Source of the DNA: JACMLD01 sp039916305
GTDB taxonomy: Bacteria > Bacteroidota > Bacteroidia > Chitinophagales > Chitinophagaceae
Direction: 5' to 3'
Assembly (NCBI GenBank): GCA_039916305.1
Contig: JBDSLR010000021.1
Location: 124,001 to 188,000, forward strand
DNA length: 64,000 bases
Part shown: piece by piece, positions 42,343 through 50,597 of the stretch
How the letters are laid out: the number at the start of each line of letters is the position of its first letter
How positions within the stretch are numbered: the first letter of the stretch is position 1
Program-made: the position numbers and the translations under genes
The notes under the pieces: generated by a model
Told to the model about the DNA's origin: nothing
The model's input: the letters and a program-made list of their open reading frames with translations, nothing else
The model's database searches: none

Positions 42343-43113
42343 CTACCGTCTTAAAAAAATAAAAACCGCTCCAATCAGGGTTAATACAATGACCAGTTTC
42401 CGGAAATTATCGTCCCTGATTTTAGCTACTATTTTGAGGCCGGCCCAGAAGCCAGCAATTAATGCCGGTAACAATACAAGGTCTGTGCTAAGGGTGCTTG
42501 TATTTATATTCTTCCAGTACAAGACCTGGAAAGGAAGTTTGAAAAAATTCATGGCCAGGAAAACCCATGCTGCGGTTCCAATAAAATTATTCTTGGGTGT
42601 CTGCATGGCCAGGAAATAAATATTGGAGAATGCGCCCGCCAGGTTACCCAGCATGGTAGTAAAGCCAGCAACCAGGCCCATACCCGCCGTAAATAATTTG
42701 TTGCCGGGTACGATGATGGTCTTACGCAATTCCATCACCACCATTATTACAACCGTAAGCATAATGATGATGGCCATTATTTTTCTGAAAACTGCTTCGT
42801 CTAAATCCCTGCCGGTAAACACACCTATCAAAATGCCAATTACCATCCATGGCACCAACCTCCAGAAAAGTGGCCATTGTGCATGCCGGTGATAGTAAAC
42901 AACAGCCATGATATCTGCACAACAGAGCAGCGGAAGTACAATGCCGGTTGAAGCTTTGCCGCCGAATACTATGGCCATCAACGTCACATTCAGCATGTCA
43001 ATGCCTTTGAGGCCGGCTTTTGAAAGTCCTATGATAAATGCAGCCAGCGCAATCAGCAGCCAGTTGCTGACTGAATAGGCAGCAAAAATTTGGGTTAATA
43101 CAGGAATATCCAT
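42343..43113 (-). CDS. TSUP family transporter (TauE/SafE)
   Basis: 256 residues from MDIPVLT at 43113; the frame is also open to an ATG at 43140. Eight or so hydrophobic segments. The family is recognised from WLLIALAAFIIGLSKAGLKG near the N-terminus and the second-half repeat AGMGLVAGFTTMLGNLAGAF, which carry the conserved GxSKxG and GxxxxxxGxxG patterns. Members export or import sulfite, sulfonates or other organic anions. It lies 59 bp downstream of the ABC ATPase gene on the same strand, so the two may be co-transcribed. The substrate is unknown. Confidence 0.85.
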   Translation of the reverse strand: MDIPVLTQIFAAYSVSNWLLIALAAFIIGLSKAGLKGIDMLNVTLMAIVFGGKASTGIVLPLLCCADIMAVVYYHRHAQWPLFWRLVPWMVIGILIGVFTGRDLDEAVFRKIMAIIIMLTVVIMVVMELRKTIIVPGNKLFTAGMGLVAGFTTMLGNLAGAFSNIYFLAMQTPKNNFIGTAAWVFLAMNFFKLPFQVLYWKNINTSTLSTDLVLLPALIAGFWAGLKIVAKIRDDNFRKLVIVLTLIGAVFIFLRR

Positions 43114-43172
43114 TAGTTCAAATATAACGCTTGCCAGCAATCGTTTTTCAACGTACTGCCGGGCAATATTTT

Positions 43173-44153
43173 TTATACATACCAGTAACTGCCATCAGCC
43201 AGTGACAACTGCACGGTTTCTCCCGGCACAAAAACATGCTGTGTTGTTTTTATTTTTATGGATTGCCTGCCTGTTGCGGCTTCAATGGTATAATAACTGC
43301 CCATGAACTGTATGGCATGGATGATGGCGTTAATGGATTTACCACCTGCATTCAACAGCATTTGTTCGGGCCGCAGGAGTAATTTTTTTTCCGTGGCCAA
43401 TACGTTCTCCGGCCCGCACAGCAGTGCCGCATCTTCAGCATCTACCAGGTTGTATTCCCCAAAAAGCCCTGCACAATATTCATTAACGGGCTGCCTGTAC
43501 ACCTGTTCCGGCGTGCCCTGCTGAATCAGCCGGCCGTCTTTTATAACAAGTATGGTATTGGCCCAGGGCAGCATATCCGGTGCATCGTGCGATACCATAA
43601 TACAGCTGATGCCCAGTTTTGTATTGATATCTTCTAAAACTGATTTTATAACTCCTTTGTGTACTGCATCCAGGTTAGAAAAAGGCTCGTCCAGTATTAA
43701 CAGCCGTGGCGAACCAATCAACAGTCTTGCCAGGGCAATGCGTTGTTTCTCCCCGCCGGATAACTGGTGAGTCCGGCGGTTTAGCAAATGACCAATCCTG
43801 CAAACCTTGTATAAATTGTCCGCCGCTTCCTGGTTAAGCTCATTGGCGTAAGAAAGTATTTCATGCACCCAGTAATTATTGCGTAGTTCAAAATGCTGGC
43901 TCAGGTAAGCAATGCCATCATGGCCGGGAATCAACTGATCATTGGGGCCACGCACTTTCTTCTGTTCGAATAGTATGAGACCTTCATCCGGCTGCACAAG
44001 ACCTGCAATCATTTTAAGCAGGGTTGTTTTACCGGATCCTGTTTCCCCTGCAATGGCTATTTTCTGGAATGGCTGTTGCGTAAAACTAATATCCTGTACG
44101 GTAAAAATTTCTTTTTCCTTTTTGGAAACCCCCGATACCGTTAGTAGATCCAT
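43173..44153 (-). CDS. ABC transporter ATP-binding protein with TOBE-like C-terminus
   Basis: 326 residues from MDLLTVSG at 44153; longer in-frame starts up to 44213 add a region without family likeness. Walker A GETGSGKTTLL, Q-loop YLSQHFEL, signature LSGGEKQRIALARLL, Walker B LLILDEPFSNLD and switch His MVSHD are all intact. The C-terminal 100 residues (ENVLATEKKLLLRPEQMLL, INAIIHAIQFMGSYYTIEA) are a TOBE-type domain, as in importers for sulfate, molybdate, Fe3+ or polyamines. No permease or binding protein gene is adjacent, so its partners must be encoded elsewhere. Confidence 0.9.
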   Translation of the reverse strand: MDLLTVSGVSKKEKEIFTVQDISFTQQPFQKIAIAGETGSGKTTLLKMIAGLVQPDEGLILFEQKKVRGPNDQLIPGHDGIAYLSQHFELRNNYWVHEILSYANELNQEAADNLYKVCRIGHLLNRRTHQLSGGEKQRIALARLLIGSPRLLILDEPFSNLDAVHKGVIKSVLEDINTKLGISCIMVSHDAPDMLPWANTILVIKDGRLIQQGTPEQVYRQPVNEYCAGLFGEYNLVDAEDAALLCGPENVLATEKKLLLRPEQMLLNAGGKSINAIIHAIQFMGSYYTIEAATGRQSIKIKTTQHVFVPGETVQLSLADGSYWYV

Positions 44154-44268
44154 GCCCCGAAAATAAAACATCCGGGGTATATAGCAATCGTAAAACTGCC
44201 GTATACTCATCACCCTTCAAAGCCTTTGTTCATTTAAATTAAAGAAAAAAAATCATTGCAGTGATGAG

Positions 44269-44649
44269 CTACAATAACTTTTTCATTTTAAACGTCAGCA
44301 TAAAAGTTAGTAGTAATACCAGTACAATCGAATGAATGGAAAAGATGCTATACTGTACAGCAGAAAATAAAGTGTGGTAACGGCTGGTGAACATGGAAAA
44401 CACAGAAAAGATTATTCCTGTTATTTCCAAGGCTATCAGAAACATTTCCCTTGGCCCCATAAGTTTTTGTGGCAACCGCATTGTCTTTAAGCACCAGGCA
44501 GTTACCAATAGCAGTCCGGAAACGGCATTCAACACAGCAAGAAATAAGAATAACCGGTGCACGGCCCAACCTGTGATCACAACAGCTGCATACAGGACAA
44601 TAAAAGCATATAAAATTATCTTTACCTGCCGGTCAGTCAGTTTGCCCAT
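44269..44649 (-). CDS. four-helix membrane protein of unknown function
   Basis: 126 residues with four hydrophobic segments (about 10-30, 33-53, 69-86, 97-118) and a basic C-terminus FKMKKLL. A short N-terminal MGKLTDRQVK precedes the first helix. No family recognised. It is a single gene, 115 bp from the ABC gene in the same direction but with no sign of coupling. Confidence 0.65.
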   Translation of the reverse strand: MGKLTDRQVKIILYAFIVLYAAVVITGWAVHRLFLFLAVLNAVSGLLLVTAWCLKTMRLPQKLMGPREMFLIALEITGIIFSVFSMFTSRYHTLFSAVQYSIFSIHSIVLVLLLTFMLTFKMKKLL

Positions 44650-44729
44650 TAAATTAAAACGTGGTTATTTACACTGGCCATAAATAACCCTGCTGATGGA
44701 GATGGAGCAAGCTCATACACGGCAAAAAA

Positions 44730-45272
44730 TTACAGGGCTTGTAATGCGCATTCTTTATACACGCCGGTCTCGGGCACATGCAGGGCAGTTAGTTGCTCAA
44801 GCAATGTTACCAGGTTTTTATTTTTCACAAAAAATTCAAGAACATACGCGTACTGGCAATTTTCATAATATGCCTGGTAAATATTAAGTTTGCCGTGGTG
44901 GGGCAATTGCCTGTACACATCAAGCGCAGCGGTTGGATCAGTAAGAAAAGCAAACACTTTGCTTTCATCCGGATGGGCGTCATTGATTCTTTCTGCCTGC
45001 ACAATAGAATAACCACCGGCTTGTTTTGCCTTTATTTCTACTTCCGGTGTGCGGGACGATTTCCTGGCTCTCGTAAAAACAAACTGCAGTTCGCCTTCTG
45101 CACAACGGTGTTGCGCGATATACTTGAAACTTCCGTTTTTCTCTGATCGTTGAAGGGTCACATCTACATCACTATTAACCGACCGGTTGTATTGTTCCCA
45201 TTGCGCAATAAACTGTTCTGTGTTAAGTGTAGTTTCAAAGCAAACAAACTGCACTATCTTGTCTTCGCCCAT
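44730..45272 (-). CDS. conserved-looking cytosolic protein of unknown function
   Basis: 180 residues, no signal peptide or membrane segment. Charged and mixed alpha/beta (IVQFVCFETTLNTEQFIAQW, LQFVFTRAR, VEIKAKQAGGYSIVQ, KVFAFLTDPTAALDVYRQL). The opening QFVCFETTLNTEQFIAQWEQ suggests an alpha/beta unit of a dimeric barrel type, but I cannot name a family. The codon use matches the neighbours and the frame is uninterrupted, so it is likely a real gene. Confidence 0.65.
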   Translation of the reverse strand: MGEDKIVQFVCFETTLNTEQFIAQWEQYNRSVNSDVDVTLQRSEKNGSFKYIAQHRCAEGELQFVFTRARKSSRTPEVEIKAKQAGGYSIVQAERINDAHPDESKVFAFLTDPTAALDVYRQLPHHGKLNIYQAYYENCQYAYVLEFFVKNKNLVTLLEQLTALHVPETGVYKECALQAL

Positions 45273-45556
45273 TGCTGTAAGGTAGGCTTAATAATCGGCT
45301 TTGGCGTTTTTTATATCTCCTGCAGGGGTGATTAAATGCCTGTCAGACAATGTAGTTCGTCCCTTGATTTTTAGGAGGTTAATGCTGCATTAACAACTAA
45401 TGCACAATCAATAAAAGCGGCATTCCGGCACCTGAAATGACGATAAAAAACCGTATCTTTACAGGGTTCTGCAAAATGCAACACTTTCGCTGATAGCCAC
45501 CTGCACCAGGTGCTGATTTCATTTTATATTATTTTTTAACAAAACTGTTATACACT

Positions 45557-46003
45557 ATGTCCGAAACATGGAACAAAAAAGAAAGAGAAAAGAAAAAACA
45601 ACAAAACAAAAAAGAAAAAGCTGAAAGAAAACAAGAGCGCCAGGAAAAGGCCAAAGATGGTAATAACCTGGAAAGTATGATGGCATATCTTGATGAAAAT
45701 GGCAACCTTTCCTCAAAACCGCCGGATCCACGAAAGAAGATTATCATTAATGCCGAAGACATAGAAATAGGTGTGCCGAAACATGAGCCAATGAACCCGG
45801 AAGACCTGATACGGAAAGGCATTGTTACTTTTTTCAATGATTCAAAAGGGTATGGTTTTATTAAGGACCTGGAAACCCAGGAAAGTATATTTGTGCACAT
45901 CAATGCACTTACTGAAGCTATTAAAGAAAACAACAAAGTGAGTTTTGAAGTTGAAATGGGACCAAAAGGTGCCAACGCTGTAAATGTGAAACTGGTTAAA
46001 TAG
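45557..46003 (+). CDS. cold-shock domain protein with basic N-terminal extension
   Basis: 148 residues. Residues 1-35 are almost wholly Lys, Glu, Gln and Arg (KKEREKKKQQNKKEKAERKQ), likely a charged helix that binds nucleic acid. The C-terminal 65 residues form a cold-shock domain: GIVTFFNDSKGYGFIKD with the RNP1 motif KGYGFI and SIFVHINAL with RNP2, then VSFEVEMGPKGANAVNV. Such proteins act as RNA chaperones. It has a leader of some 100 bases with a small CACCTG/CAGGTG hairpin at 45498-45512, as often seen before cold-shock genes. Convergent with the serine hydrolase gene. Confidence 0.88.
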   Translation: MSETWNKKEREKKKQQNKKEKAERKQERQEKAKDGNNLESMMAYLDENGNLSSKPPDPRKKIIINAEDIEIGVPKHEPMNPEDLIRKGIVTFFNDSKGYGFIKDLETQESIFVHINALTEAIKENNKVSFEVEMGPKGANAVNVKLVK

Positions 46004-46021
46004 CGCAGCTTTTACTAACGC

Positions 46022-47242
46022 TTAAAAAGCTTCTAGGAGTTTTTTTACTACGGCATCCACGCTTTTCCCTTCAATCCACCGAAGAACCATGACCAGTTGG
46101 TGATCAGGATCAGTATAAATTAAATTAGTACCGTTGCCCACATGCATAAAAGCAGATACCGGGGCAGATGGCAACAATTTTTTATCCGTATTTAGATACC
46201 AGTTCATATAACCATAATCCTTTTTAACGGCGGTGGGCGTTAAAGACTGCTGCACCCATTTTTCACTGAGCAGCCGTTTTCCGTTCCACATGCCCCTGTG
46301 CAGGGTAAGCAAGCCAAAACGGGCCATGTCATATGCATTAATAAACATACCGCCGCCCCAGTGCCCGCCACCGCTTACGCTTTGCACAGCCTGTCCGTCC
46401 AGTACAATCCAGGCATTCCGGTAACCAGTCCATCTCCAGGTATTGGAAGCGCCAATGGGATCCATAATAGTTTGTTTCAATACCTGTGGTAATGGTTTAC
46501 GCCAAACGCTGGTAGCAGCAAGTACCAGCGCATTCACCCGTACGTCGTTGTATTCATAGAAGCTTCCCGCAGGGCGCCGTGCCCTGCTTGTCCAGCTGGC
46601 GGCATTGCTGTCCGGCCTGTCGGCCCATTCCGGCTTGCCCCATAGTGTGCCTTCCCAATCACTGGTCTGGCGCAGCATATCATTCCATGTGATGCTGCGG
46701 TTATGCGGAGTAGCAAACAGATCCAGCAGTTGCGGCTGACCGATAAGATCAGCGGCGCGGTTCACGGGTTGTCCGTACAGTTCAACAGGTGGCACATAGG
46801 CAACCACCATATCAGCCACGTTTTTAATCAGGCCACTGTCAACTGCCACCCCTATTACTGTGCTCAAAAAACTCTTGGTAACGCTGTGGGTCATATCGCA
46901 CCGCAAAGGCTCGCCCCAGCTTGCAACAATATACCCTTTGTATACAATGATGCCAGTAGGTTGCCCCCGTTCCGAAAAAGGGCCGATCCCCTCACCAAAG
47001 GGTTCTTTGCCGAAGCTGCGGTAATGATTAACCTCCATGTTACGCGGCGCATTTGTTTCGCCTGCGATAGCGGCCGAAACAGCAGCATCGATTGCAGCTT
47101 GTTTTAATCCAAGTTCTACAGGCGATTTTGTTTGCCATTCATTAGCGGGCGGATAATAATCTGCAGGCCGCGCTATTTTTACTTTTTGGGCAAACGATAC
47201 GATGCTTAACAAAAGGAGCTGGTAAAGAAAAAATGATTTCAT
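46022..47242 (-). CDS. exported serine hydrolase, beta-lactamase/class C-like
   Basis: 406 residues; signal peptide ends near SFAQ (residue 19). PF00144-type fold: the SxxK motif is SVTK (Ser120-Lys123) in CDMTHSVTKSFLSTVIG; the second motif is YEYNDVRVN with Tyr and Asn; the third is near MHVGNGTNLIY. Proteins of this group are esterases, D-aminopeptidases or peptidoglycan-acting enzymes more often than true beta-lactamases, and the SVTK plus YND form fits the EstB-like esterases. The substrate is unknown. It is followed leftwards by the convergent cold-shock gene. Confidence 0.82.
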   Translation of the reverse strand: MKSFFLYQLLLLSIVSFAQKVKIARPADYYPPANEWQTKSPVELGLKQAAIDAAVSAAIAGETNAPRNMEVNHYRSFGKEPFGEGIGPFSERGQPTGIIVYKGYIVASWGEPLRCDMTHSVTKSFLSTVIGVAVDSGLIKNVADMVVAYVPPVELYGQPVNRAADLIGQPQLLDLFATPHNRSITWNDMLRQTSDWEGTLWGKPEWADRPDSNAASWTSRARRPAGSFYEYNDVRVNALVLAATSVWRKPLPQVLKQTIMDPIGASNTWRWTGYRNAWIVLDGQAVQSVSGGGHWGGGMFINAYDMARFGLLTLHRGMWNGKRLLSEKWVQQSLTPTAVKKDYGYMNWYLNTDKKLLPSAPVSAFMHVGNGTNLIYTDPDHQLVMVLRWIEGKSVDAVVKKLLEAF

Positions 47243-47353
47243 AAATTATCGCTGCTATTTAATTTTATTTTTTGCCTGCGGTCTTCTATTTTACAGCGCA
47301 GGGCCGGGCTATCTGCCCTGACCTGGATTTCGCATATGCTTATTGCATATTTT

Positions 47354-48146
47354 TTACGCTACACTTTCAAACCGACTGGCAGCGGCTTTTGCAGCTGTCT
47401 TCACCAGCACGGTATTCAGTGTTGCCCTGGAAAGATACCTGCATTTTACAATTACACTGTGCATCTTTTGCGTGCTGGCAATATCATTCAAAGGATTGGC
47501 ATCTAATCTTACATCCGCTTTTACTGCCGCTTTTATGGCGGCCAGGCAGACTTCCGGCTTGATGGATTTATCAGTTATTTTTATGAAATCAACTTTTAGC
47601 CGCTGCAGTGAATCCATTGCCTGCTGCAGTGCGTCCATTGCCTGCTGCATTTCTCCCACCGTACCTACTTCCAGGTCACCGAGCCCTGATGGAATTAGTG
47701 CCTTTCAATTTTGACCCCGAAGTAAAACTGGCAGGCTCTAATAATGTTCCGGAAGCGATGACCGCACGCCATTGCAGTACCTGCATGCTGATATCAGGAG
47801 CCGCATCCTTTACCGCAGTAATACCGTTGGCTATGAACAGCGGCAGCAGGGCTTTGTTTTTAGCTACCAGTGAACCGCCGCCACCAAAATGCATGTGCAT
47901 ATACCGCAAGCCGGGTATCAAATATCTGTTGGAAGCATCTGCTACAAGTATGGCGCTATGGTATTTTTTCCGGTGTGGAACTATTGCGTTGATAAGATTT
48001 CCCTTGATAAGAATATCATGATTTTTTAGTACGGTTCCATTGCTTACATTAATTATTAGCGGGTTGCTGATAACAAGATCAATATTTTGCTGGCTGCAGG
48101 CAGTGTCCCGTAGCGTTATATAAAATATCACCAGTCCTGGTTGCAT
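47354..48146 (-). pseudogene. decayed amidohydrolase with frameshift and internal deletion
   Basis: The first part (48146-47676) encodes the N-terminus of an exported amidohydrolase: LIINVSNGTVLKNHDILIKG, then RYLIPGLRYMHMHFGGG (normally PGLxDxHxH; the metal-site His-x-His is kept), ending in a stop after TNSIRAR. The true frame continues one base over as GLGDLEVGTVGEM, so there is a frameshift near 47690. The second part (to 47354) has LQRLKVDFIKI, then a jump to VRLDANPLNDIASTQK and VIVKCRYLSR, the very C-terminus of the family. About 180 residues with the remaining metal ligands are missing. A 21-bp tandem duplication at 47606-47647 gives QQAMDALQQAMDS. It cannot be an active enzyme. Confidence 0.8.
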
Positions 48147-48172
48147 TGCCCGCGGTTTCTTTTAAAGATACC

Positions 48173-48207
48173 AGAAAAAAAAGAGCATGAAAAAATTTCA
48201 TGCTCTT
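48173..48207 (-). terminator. terminator of rhlE
   Basis: Perfect 12-bp stem AAGAGCATGAAA/TTTCATGCTCTT; on the minus strand it is followed by a run of seven T, 56 bases past the rhlE stop. Confidence 0.88.
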
Positions 48208-48262
48208 GCTATTTTCAACAACCGGTATATTGGAACAAGTTGTGTGGGTTGTTATTTTGTGA

Positions 48263-49528
48263 TTACCGCGCCATTGACCGTTGCGAAAAATTACGGGCAG
48301 GCCTGTTATTGCTATTGCCTGTAGTTGGTCTTCTGCGCTGGCTGAATGCAGAAGAATGGTGCTGCCTTTCCGGCTGCTCCGGCATGGCCACCGGGGTAAA
48401 AGACTGCGCCGTGGCAACTGGTATTTTTTTCCTGATCAACTTTTCAATATCATTCAGGTATACCCTTTCGCTGCGGTCGCAAAAAGAAATAGCGATTCCG
48501 CTTGCGCCGGCGCGGCCTGTTCTGCCTATGCGGTGGACATAGGTTTCCGGCACATTGGGTAATTCATAATTTATTACATGGGCCAGTTCATCAATATCAA
48601 TTCCACGGGCAGCAATATCAGTAGCTACCAGTACACGGGTGCGCTTGGCTTTAAAATTTGCCAGGGCAGCCTGTCTTGCATTTTGTGATTTGTTGCCATG
48701 GATGGCTTCAGTTTTAACGCCTGCATTGTTAAGCACACGCGCCAGTTTATCTGCAGCATGTTTCATTTGCGTAAAAATGAGCACCGTTTCAATGGCTTCA
48801 TCCTTTAATAAATGAATGAGCAGGGATTGTTTATTTTGCTTGTCTACAAAATAAATAGCCTGCTCTATAAGATCAACTGTAGATGCCGGCGGCGTTACTT
48901 CCACTTTTGCGGGGTTATTGAGCAACACATTGGCCAGCTGCTGAATTTCTGGTGGCATAGTAGCAGAGAAAAACAAGGTCTGGCGTTTAGCGGGCAGTTT
49001 GGCAATAATGCGTTTTACATCATGCACAAAACCCATATCCAGCATACGGTCGGCCTCATCTAAAATGAAATACTGAATATCCCGCAGGCTGATAAAGCCT
49101 TGTTGCATCAGATCCAGTAAACGCCCGGGTGTAGCTACTAAAATATCCACGCCCCTGCGTATGGTCTGCACCTGGCTGTGCTGTGAAACACCGCCAAATA
49201 TAACCAGGTGGCGCAATTGTAAAAAGTGGCCATAAGCCTGTATGCTCTCGCCAATCTGGATGGCCAGTTCGCGTGTGGGCGTTAATATCAGGGCTGTGAT
49301 TTTGTGCTGCGGATGGTTTGATGCTTCCTGTTGCTGGTGCATCAGTTGCAGGATAGGAATGGTAAAGGCGGCAGTTTTGCCAGTGCCTGTTTGGGCACAA
49401 CCCAACAGATCTCTTTTTTCTAAGATAATAGGGATGGATTTTTCCTGTATGGGTGTAGGATTGGTATATCCTTCTTTTTCCAGGGCCTGCAAAACAGGCT
49501 CTATGAGCTGTAATTGGTTAAATAACAC
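48263..49528 (-). CDS. rhlE: DEAD-box RNA helicase, RhlE type
   Basis: 421 residues; GTG start, since no upstream ATG is in frame. Motifs in order: Q motif with NPTPIQEKSIP, Walker A AQTGTGKTAAF, PTRELAIQ, TPGRLLD, DEAD in ILDEADRMLDMGF, SAT, and the second RecA domain VLIFTQMKHAADKLA, VLVATDIAARGIDI, HRIGRTGRAG. The tail after residue 375 is short, basic and rich in Arg, Gln and Asn (RRRPTTGNSNNRPARNFSQR), as in RhlE proteins. It remodels RNA in ribosome assembly, decay or cold growth. Its own terminator follows. Confidence 0.93.
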   Translation of the reverse strand: MLFNQLQLIEPVLQALEKEGYTNPTPIQEKSIPIILEKRDLLGCAQTGTGKTAAFTIPILQLMHQQQEASNHPQHKITALILTPTRELAIQIGESIQAYGHFLQLRHLVIFGGVSQHSQVQTIRRGVDILVATPGRLLDLMQQGFISLRDIQYFILDEADRMLDMGFVHDVKRIIAKLPAKRQTLFFSATMPPEIQQLANVLLNNPAKVEVTPPASTVDLIEQAIYFVDKQNKQSLLIHLLKDEAIETVLIFTQMKHAADKLARVLNNAGVKTEAIHGNKSQNARQAALANFKAKRTRVLVATDIAARGIDIDELAHVINYELPNVPETYVHRIGRTGRAGASGIAISFCDRSERVYLNDIEKLIRKKIPVATAQSFTPVAMPEQPERQHHSSAFSQRRRPTTGNSNNRPARNFSQRSMAR

Positions 49529-49794
49529 TGTATAAATTGTTTTTGTAAAAAATGTGATAAGGCTATCAAAAAAAGTTCTGATACTTATCTGCCTTAGGTT
49601 TAGCGGTTGCTGATTTGGAGAAGAGTGAACTACATCACAAACGGAGAAAGCACTAACGTTAAGAGGTGTAAAACTACAATAAAAAAATGGTATAACTCAA
49701 TAAATCTTATATAACGTTGTTAAATACCTGCAATAGCGTTTCGGGATCGGTTAAAATGCCCGAAAACACTCATCATAAGCAATAAGACAAGCAG

Positions 49795-49968
49795 CTATAC
49801 ACGGTAACGGAAAAGAGAAACATTGTTATTAACAGCTGCTGGCATCCTGCTTTCGTTTTTGATTTCTTCCAGCTTTTTTTGAATGGCGGTGGCCGCCTGG
49901 CGGTAATTTGCTTTTTTTTTGCTTTTGGGAAGCGTATTTAAAACCACAAGATTTACTGTTGATTTCAT
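49795..49968 (-). CDS. small basic protein of unknown function
   Basis: 57 residues from MKSTVNLVVL at 49968; the frame is open to an ATG at 50001. The product is basic in the middle (PKSKKKANYRQAATAIQKKL) with a likely amphipathic helix, then a polar tail. No family recognised. Codon use is plausible, and the first ten codons encode a hydrophobic strand (VNLVVLNTLP). It may be chance. Confidence 0.4.
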   Translation of the reverse strand: MKSTVNLVVLNTLPKSKKKANYRQAATAIQKKLEEIKNESRMPAAVNNNVSLFRYRV

Positions 49969-50111
49969 GATATCGGGGATTTTAGGGGAATAATTATACA
50001 ACCTCCCTTTCTGTAACGAAGAAAATGGGAAAATAGTACTGGAACCGCTTTTTTATAACAACACCGCATTGAAACATGTATTCCCCTATGCGAAAACCAG
50101 CAGCCCTACCC

Positions 50112-50432
50112 CTAGTTTTTATACAGATTATTTGCAATGACAATGCGGGGATGATCATTTATTTCACCAGCCCATTTATACAATAATTTACTGTTGATGG
50201 GTTCGTAGATATCTCTTTTACCGGGGTCCGTAGGCAGCTCTTTCAGAGGTACCAGCAGTAAACAATGCGGGTCTGTATAATCATAGTGATTATCTGCGGT
50301 CAACCCTATTACATGCACAAATTTGTATCCCCTGCTTTGTAAATTGTCCAGTGCTTTTGCATTAAATTCAATGGTGCCAGACCTGCCCTCCGATATACCT
50401 TTTCGCATGATAACACTTTTAACCCATTGCAA
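50112..50432 (-). CDS. small protein of unknown function
   Basis: 106 residues, or 98 from the Met at residue 9 (MRKGISEGR). Mixed alpha/beta with FVHVIGLTADNHYDY and a C-terminal IVIANNLYKN strand. LLLVPLKELPTDPGKRDIYEPI, spread over 22 residues, is loop-like. No membrane segment and no known domain. It lies in a stretch of small orphan genes and is convergent with nothing recognisable. Confidence 0.5.
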   Translation of the reverse strand: MQWVKSVIMRKGISEGRSGTIEFNAKALDNLQSRGYKFVHVIGLTADNHYDYTDPHCLLLVPLKELPTDPGKRDIYEPINSKLLYKWAGEINDHPRIVIANNLYKN

Positions 50433-50597
50433 TAACCATAACTATTCAATTAAGTTTAATAATGAAGGAAATTTATCAGTTGCTGAATATAGCAGCTGTA
50501 TACCTGTTCACTGAGATTTTCCCGAAAAACGCCAAACAGGTATTGGATTAATGGCTACATTTAGTCAACCGTAGAGATTATCCCTTAAACAAGATCA

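Noticed and set aside
45529..45975. 148-residue minus-strand frame with a Phe/Ser-rich tail
   Set aside because: Exactly antisense to the cold-shock-domain gene; the Phe/Ser runs mirror its Lys/Glu codons.
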